From assembly GCA_025455895.1 (NCBI GenBank), contig JALOLQ010000056.1:1-7922 (forward strand): 7,922 bases of DNA, written 5' to 3'. Position numbers and translations under genes: made by a program. Below, piece by piece: positions 4,945 to 7,922 of this stretch. The notes under the pieces were generated by a model. The model was not told where the DNA came from. It saw nothing but the letters and a program-made list of their open reading frames with translations, and ran no database searches. Each line of letters begins with the position of its first letter. The stretch's first letter is position 1. Origin of the DNA: Solirubrobacteraceae bacterium. Lineage in GTDB: Bacteria > Actinomycetota > Thermoleophilia > Solirubrobacterales > Solirubrobacteraceae.

Positions 4945-6869
4945 GCGGCCGGCGCGATCGCCCGGCCGAGCAGCCAGGCCTCGAGCTCGGCGGCCGGCAG
5001 CGGGCGGCTGAGCCCGAAGCCCTGCGCGATGTCGCAGGAGAGCGCCGCGAGATCGGCGAGCACCTCGTCGCTCTCGACGCCCTCGGCCACGACGCGCAGG
5101 CCGAGCCCGCGCCCGAGGTCGATCGTCGCGCGGACGATCGCCGCGTCGCTCGCGTCGGCCTCCATCCCCATGACGAACGAGCGGTCGATCTTCAGCTCGT
5201 CGAGCGGGAGGCGCTTGAGGTAGGAGAGCGAGGACTGGCCCTGGCCGAAGTCGTCGAGCGAGAGGCGCACGCCCATGCCGCGCAGCCGGGCGAGGCTGTC
5301 GGCGGCCCGGCGCGGATCGGCGAGCACGGTGTGCTCGGAGATCTCGCAGGCGAGCAGGTGCCCCGGGAGCCCGGCGCGCTGCAGGGCGTCGGCGACCATG
5401 TCGGCGAGGCCCGCGTCGAGGACGTCGGTGCCCGAGAGGTTCACCGCGACGGGCAGCTCGAGGCCCTCCTCGCGCCACGCGGCGCACTGCGCGAGCGCGG
5501 CGTCGAGCACCCAGCGGGTGAGCGCGCCGATGACGCCGGTGCGCTCGGCGAGCGGGACGAACTCGACCGGGCCGAGCAGCCCGCGGGTGGGGTGCTCCCA
5601 GCGCACGAGCGCCTCGGCGCCGGTGACCTCGCCGGTCGCGACGGCGATCTTCGGCTGGAAGTGCAGCACGAACTCCTCGCGCTCGATCGCGCGGCGCAGC
5701 TCGGCGACGAGCTGCAGGCGCTCGGGCGAGTAGGGGTCGCGGCTGCGGTCGTAGGTCTCGATCCGCGCGCCGCCGCGCTTGGCGCCGTCCATCGCCACGT
5801 CGGCGCGCTGGAGCAGCGTCGCGACGTCGGTCCCGTGGTCGGGGGCGAGCGCGATGCCGATGCTCGCGTCCAGCTCGAGCGCGACGCCGGCGAGGTGGAA
5901 CGGTCGGCGCAGCGCCGTGCCGATCCGGTCGGCGACCTCGGCGGTCGCGCCGCGGTGGGGCAGGTCGGTCACGAGGATCGCGAACTCGTCGCCGCCGAGG
6001 CGGGCGAGCAGGTCGGCCGGGCGCACGACGCCGCGCAGGCGGTCGGCGACCTCGCGCAGCAGGGCGTCGCCCTGCTCGTGGCCGAGCGTGTCGTTGATCT
6101 CCTTGAAGCGATCCAGGTCGATCAGCAGCAGCGCGGCGAGCCGGTCCTCGGACGTCCCGGCGAGCAGGGCGCGGCCGGCGGCGTGCAGCTCGGTGCGGTT
6201 CGGCAGGCCGGTGAGGTGGTCCTCGCGCGCCTGGCGATGCAGCCGGCGCGAGGCGGTGGCGACGATCCGGTAGAGCACCGCCCACAGCACGAGCAGCCCG
6301 AGGGCCAGCAGGCCGACGAGGATCCGCGTGTCGTGCGTGATCGCGGCGGCGACCGGCGCGTAGGGGAGGTAGACCTCGAGCACGCCGTCGGTCGGGCCGC
6401 GCACGGCGGTGGAGAACGGGACGTAGACCGAGAGGGTGCGTCCCCCCGAGCCGTCGTCGCCGGTGCCGCGCCCCATCTCGCGCTTGACCGTGCCGCTCTT
6501 CGCCAGCGCGGCCGCCTCCGGGTCCTGCTCGCCGATCAGCTCGTGGTCGGTCGCGTAGATCACGGTGCCGGCGTCGTTGAAGACCTTCACGGCCGCGACG
6601 CCGGCGTCCTCGAGCGGCTGCGAGAGCTCGGCGTCGAGCTGCGAGGCGCGCTCGGCGTCGACGGGGACGGCCATGTCCTGCGGGGTGAGCGCCCAGCGGC
6701 CGGTGGTGCCGGCGAGCGCGACGGCCAGCCGCTCGGCCTCCTTGACGGCGCGGTGCTCCACGCGCAGGTGCAGCGCGACGCCCACCGCGAGGCCGATCAG
6801 GGCGACCATGAGCAGGCTCAGCAGGCTGAAGCGTGCCAGCAGGGGCACCCGTGCGAGCAACCGACGCAT
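4932..6869 (-). CDS. Membrane-bound GGDEF-EAL c-di-GMP turnover protein
   Basis: 645 residues. A basic N-terminus and TM1 (about 13-34) lead to an extracytoplasmic region (about 35-182) with VKVFNDAGTVIYATDHELIG (94-113), which reads like a Cache-type sensor strand-turn. TM2 (about 183-204) leads into the cytoplasm. The GGDEF domain (about 215-375) has DHLTGLPNR (217-225), DLDRFKEIND (251-260) and an intact GGDEF (292-296). RPAD (283-286) is the RxxD product-inhibition site at the canonical distance. The EAL domain (about 385-635) has EAL (419-421), Asn477, Glu509, DD (539-540), Lys560, Glu596 and Gln616, all the metal and catalytic positions expected of active phosphodiesterases. Loop 6 reads DDFGQGQSS where DDFGTGYSS is usual. 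It could therefore both make and degrade c-di-GMP. The stop is TAG at 4934-4932, convergent with and overlapping the hydrolase. The start ATG has only weak GAAAGA about 8 bases upstream. Confidence 0.93.
   Translation of the reverse strand: MRRLLARVPLLARFSLLSLLMVALIGLAVGVALHLRVEHRAVKEAERLAVALAGTTGRWALTPQDMAVPVDAERASQLDAELSQPLEDAGVAAVKVFNDAGTVIYATDHELIGEQDPEAAALAKSGTVKREMGRGTGDDGSGGRTLSVYVPFSTAVRGPTDGVLEVYLPYAPVAAAITHDTRILVGLLALGLLVLWAVLYRIVATASRRLHRQAREDHLTGLPNRTELHAAGRALLAGTSEDRLAALLLIDLDRFKEINDTLGHEQGDALLREVADRLRGVVRPADLLARLGGDEFAILVTDLPHRGATAEVADRIGTALRRPFHLAGVALELDASIGIALAPDHGTDVATLLQRADVAMDGAKRGGARIETYDRSRDPYSPERLQLVAELRRAIEREEFVLHFQPKIAVATGEVTGAEALVRWEHPTRGLLGPVEFVPLAERTGVIGALTRWVLDAALAQCAAWREEGLELPVAVNLSGTDVLDAGLADMVADALQRAGLPGHLLACEISEHTVLADPRRAADSLARLRGMGVRLSLDDFGQGQSSLSYLKRLPLDELKIDRSFVMGMEADASDAAIVRATIDLGRGLGLRVVAEGVESDEVLADLAALSCDIAQGFGLSRPLPAAELEAWLLGRAIAPAAQPA
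4946..4968 (+). terminator. Candidate hydrolase terminator hairpin inside the 3' end of the GGDEF-EAL gene
   Basis: CGGCCGG (4946-4952) pairs perfectly with CCGGCCG (4962-4968), and two further pairs can form past one bulged base around a GATC loop. It begins one base after the hydrolase stop. It falls within codons for the last dozen residues of the convergent GGDEF-EAL protein, so terminator and coding function would share the same bases. No U tract is present, and in GC-rich DNA such stems also arise by chance. Confidence 0.4.
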
Positions 6870-6881
6870 TTCCGGGTCTTT

Positions 6882-6896
6882 CGGCCGCTGCGGCCG
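6882..6896. repeat. CGGCCG-CTG-CGGCCG repeat in the GGDEF-EAL leader
   Basis: Two copies of the self-complementary hexamer CGGCCG lie three bases apart, 13-27 bases upstream of the GGDEF-EAL start codon. They could fold as a 6-bp hairpin in the mRNA leader or be a two-site operator. High GC content makes chance occurrence plausible. Confidence 0.3.
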
Positions 6897-6964
6897 GGGA
6901 CTTGAGCGGCGGACGCGGAACTGTCCCGGCGGTCAGGTTCGCCGGAGGCATCCGCCTGCGCGCC

Positions 6965-6970
6965 TAGGGT
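6965..6970 (+). promoter_or_regulatory. Possible -10 (TAGGGT) for the collagen-like gene
   Basis: TAGGGT fits TANNNT within the 130-base divergent spacer (6870-6999). A start about 7 bases downstream would give a short leader of roughly 23 bases holding the Shine-Dalgarno at 6988-6994. No convincing -35 is visible. Apart from the repeat at 6882-6896, I see nothing else definite in this spacer. Confidence 0.35.
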
Positions 6971-6987
6971 TCGTCGCGACCCGACTC

Positions 6988-6994
6988 AGGAGGT
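6988..6994 (+). promoter_or_regulatory. Strong ribosome binding site (AGGAGGT) fixing the collagen-like gene start
   Basis: AGGAGGT is a near-complete anti-16S match ending 5 bases before the ATG at 7000. It is the only strong Shine-Dalgarno in the window, suggests high expression, and shows that the long upstream open extension of this frame (from 6565) is not coding. Confidence 0.85.
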
Positions 6995-6999
6995 GGACC

Positions 7000-7731
7000 A
7001 TGCGCGCTCGCAGGCCGAGCCCGTCGATGGTGGTGGCGCTGACCGCGCTCGTCGTCGCCCTCGGTGGCACGGCGACCGCGGCGACGGTCGTGATCACGTC
7101 GTCGAAGCAGATCAAGGACGGCGCCGTCACCGGTGCCGACGTCAAGAACTCGTCGCTCACGGGAGCGGACGTGAAGAACGCCTCGCTCACCGCGGCGGAC
7201 TTCAAGGGCTCGATCCAGGGTGCCAAGGGTGAGCCGGGCGCCCAGGGCGCGCAGGGGCCGAAGGGCGATCAGGGCGCCCGCGGGCCGGCGGGGGCGCTGA
7301 ACGTCGTCGACGCGACGGGGAAGGTGCTGGGGACGATGGTGTCGACCGTGCAGCCGCCGTTCATGTCGTTCCTGACCGCGGAGGGGGCGATCCTCACGTA
7401 CGACCCGAACCCGGCGGTGCCCAACCAGCCGTTCACCGTCTGGACCGGTCCGCTCTGGTACCAGGCCGGCGGCTGCTCGGGCACCGCGTATGTGGTCCCG
7501 CAATGGCCCCAGCCGCTCCAGAGCGCGATCGTGCTCGCCGCTCCGCCGGTCGCCGGCTCGGACATCTACGTGGCGCAGCCCGGGACGCCGCAGTCGTTCA
7601 CCGCTCTCTCGCGCCGAGACGGCGCCGGGTGCGCCTCGACATCGACCGGCGTGGGCAACGCCCTGGTCGCCATGGCCGCGGGCACGGTCCCGTCCGTCAC
7701 CAAGCCGCTGTACTACGCCCCGGCCGGCTGA
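7000..7731 (+). CDS. Secreted collagen-like (Gly-X-Y) repeat protein
   Basis: 243 residues. A signal peptide (about 1-28: basic MRARRPSPS, hydrophobic VVALTALVVAL, then a TATAA cleavage region) precedes the tail GTATAATVVITSSKQIKDG. Then follow three 10-residue repeats: GAVTGADVKN, SSLTGADVKN and ASLTAADFKG (41-70). Next is a short collagen-like run of eight Gly-X-Y triplets (about 74-97, including GEP, GPK, GDQ and GPA). The C-terminal 145 residues form a domain I do not recognise, with Cys159 and Cys211, which could be disulfide-bonded outside the cell, and several Trp/Tyr-Pro motifs. From memory, proteins starting this way (signal, IKDGxVTGxDVKN repeats, brief collagen run, variable C-terminus) occur in many copies in Solirubrobacterales-type genomes; their function is unknown, perhaps cell-surface or exported structural proteins. 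The triplet run is probably too short for a very stable triple helix by itself. Confidence 0.88.
   Translation: MRARRPSPSMVVALTALVVALGGTATAATVVITSSKQIKDGAVTGADVKNSSLTGADVKNASLTAADFKGSIQGAKGEPGAQGAQGPKGDQGARGPAGALNVVDATGKVLGTMVSTVQPPFMSFLTAEGAILTYDPNPAVPNQPFTVWTGPLWYQAGGCSGTAYVVPQWPQPLQSAIVLAAPPVAGSDIYVAQPGTPQSFTALSRRDGAGCASTSTGVGNALVAMAAGTVPSVTKPLYYAPAG
7120..7209 (+). repeat. Three tandem 30-bp units encoding a decapeptide repeat
   Basis: Three consecutive 30-base units encode (S/A)-S-L-T-(G/A)-A-D-(V/F)-K-(N/G)-type decapeptides, the first reading GAVTGADVKN. Protein identity is higher than DNA identity (for example GTCAAGAAC versus GTGAAGAAC), which suggests old duplication kept by selection on the protein. 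The spacing resembles short parallel-beta or pentapeptide-like repeats. Confidence 0.75.
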
Positions 7732-7746
7732 GCCGGGCAGGTGACG

Positions 7747-7791
7747 GGGGCGCCGCGCGGGCTTCTGGCGGGAGGTTCCGCGCGGCGCCCC
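7747..7791 (+). terminator. Terminator hairpin of the collagen-like gene
   Basis: A perfect 14-bp stem (7747-7760 with 7778-7791) closes a 17-base loop, starting 15 bases after the stop codon. There is no U tract. It is well placed to end the + strand transcript before it reaches the antisense tRNA-Cys. Confidence 0.75.
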
Positions 7792-7801
7792 TCCTGGTCA
7801 T

Positions 7802-7829
7802 CCGAGGGCCGGGGAGCCCCGGCCCTCGG
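7802..7829. terminator. Second hairpin, likely terminator of tRNA-Cys
   Basis: CCGAGGGCCGGG (7802-7813) pairs perfectly with 7818-7829, a 12-bp stem with a GAGC tetraloop. It lies about 43 bases beyond the 3' end of the - strand tRNA-Cys and 10 bases from the first hairpin. It can serve the tRNA transcript and back up the + strand terminator. Confidence 0.7.
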
Positions 7830-7871
7830 TGGGTGAGACCGCCCGGGGCGCCGGAGGTCACGGACCCGGCA

Positions 7872-7922
7872 AGGCGACGACCGGAATCGAACCGGTGTAC
7901 ACGGCTTTGCAGGCCGCTGCGT
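7872..7922 (-). tRNA. tRNA-Cys (anticodon GCA), 3' part, cut by the window end
   Basis: On the - strand the anticodon loop CTGCAAA sits in a 5-bp stem (GCGGC/GCCGT), with anticodon GCA at 7910-7908. The T arm (ACCGG-TTCGAAT-CCGGT) and acceptor 3' strand CGTCGCC (7879-7873) follow, with U discriminator at 7872, the universal identity base for bacterial tRNA-Cys. CCA is not encoded. The 5' acceptor strand and most of the D arm lie beyond the window. Confidence 0.93.

Noticed and set aside
3228..6905. A 1225-codon open frame on the + strand
   Set aside because: It runs antisense through the dehydrogenase and GGDEF-EAL genes and out of frame through the hydrolase, and its product is low-complexity Arg/Ala/Gly/Asp sequence. 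Long shadow frames are expected at this GC content.
6565..6999. An N-terminal extension of the collagen-like protein
   Set aside because: A strong Shine-Dalgarno and a clean signal peptide start at 7000; the extension is antisense to the GGDEF-EAL N-terminus.

Overview
The window is a very GC-rich bacterial chromosomal segment. The base composition, GTG/ATG starts, leaderless-looking promoters and above all the secreted 'GADVKN'/Gly-X-Y protein at the right end point to an actinobacterium, most likely of the Thermoleophilia/Solirubrobacterales group (Conexibacter, Solirubrobacter, Patulibacter relatives). This placement is inference from sequence style, not from a search. I see no phage, transposon, CRISPR or plasmid signature.

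Layout, left to right. (1) The 3' part of a + strand gene, possibly of the CrtC/AttH lipocalin-like type, converges on a tRNA-Gly(GCC) on the - strand; a 12-bp perfect hairpin sits between them. (2) A - strand run of three closely spaced genes: an FAD-dependent glycerol-3-phosphate dehydrogenase-like oxidoreductase (4009-2858), a glycerol kinase-like FGGY kinase (2853-1387) and a membrane-anchored cupredoxin-like protein (1369-905). (3) A 35-bp divergent promoter region, then a + strand epoxide hydrolase (4045-4944). (4) A convergent, 13-bp overlapping - strand gene for a membrane-bound GGDEF-EAL protein (6869-4932). (5) A divergent 130-bp spacer, then a + strand secreted collagen-like repeat protein (7000-7731). 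(6) Two strong hairpins and the 3' part of a - strand tRNA-Cys(GCA), cut by the window end.

How the genes may work together. The kinase and the FAD oxidoreductase are four bases apart and together would make the standard route glycerol to glycerol-3-phosphate to dihydroxyacetone phosphate. The epoxide hydrolase shares its promoter region with them, so epoxide opening to a diol or triol could feed the kinase; this is a hypothesis from gene order. The kinase has lost the Arg of the glycerol-contacting Arg-Glu pair, so its substrate may not be plain glycerol. The GGDEF-EAL protein keeps every catalytic and inhibitory-site residue I can check and is probably a bifunctional or switchable c-di-GMP enzyme with a periplasmic sensor.

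Most of the window is ordinary core or accessory metabolism. The items most worth a second look are the mirror-symmetric divergent promoter at 4010-4044, the copper-ligand-poor cupredoxin, the altered kinase motif, and the tRNA-Gly promoter whose -10 hexamer forms the loop of a perfect inverted repeat.
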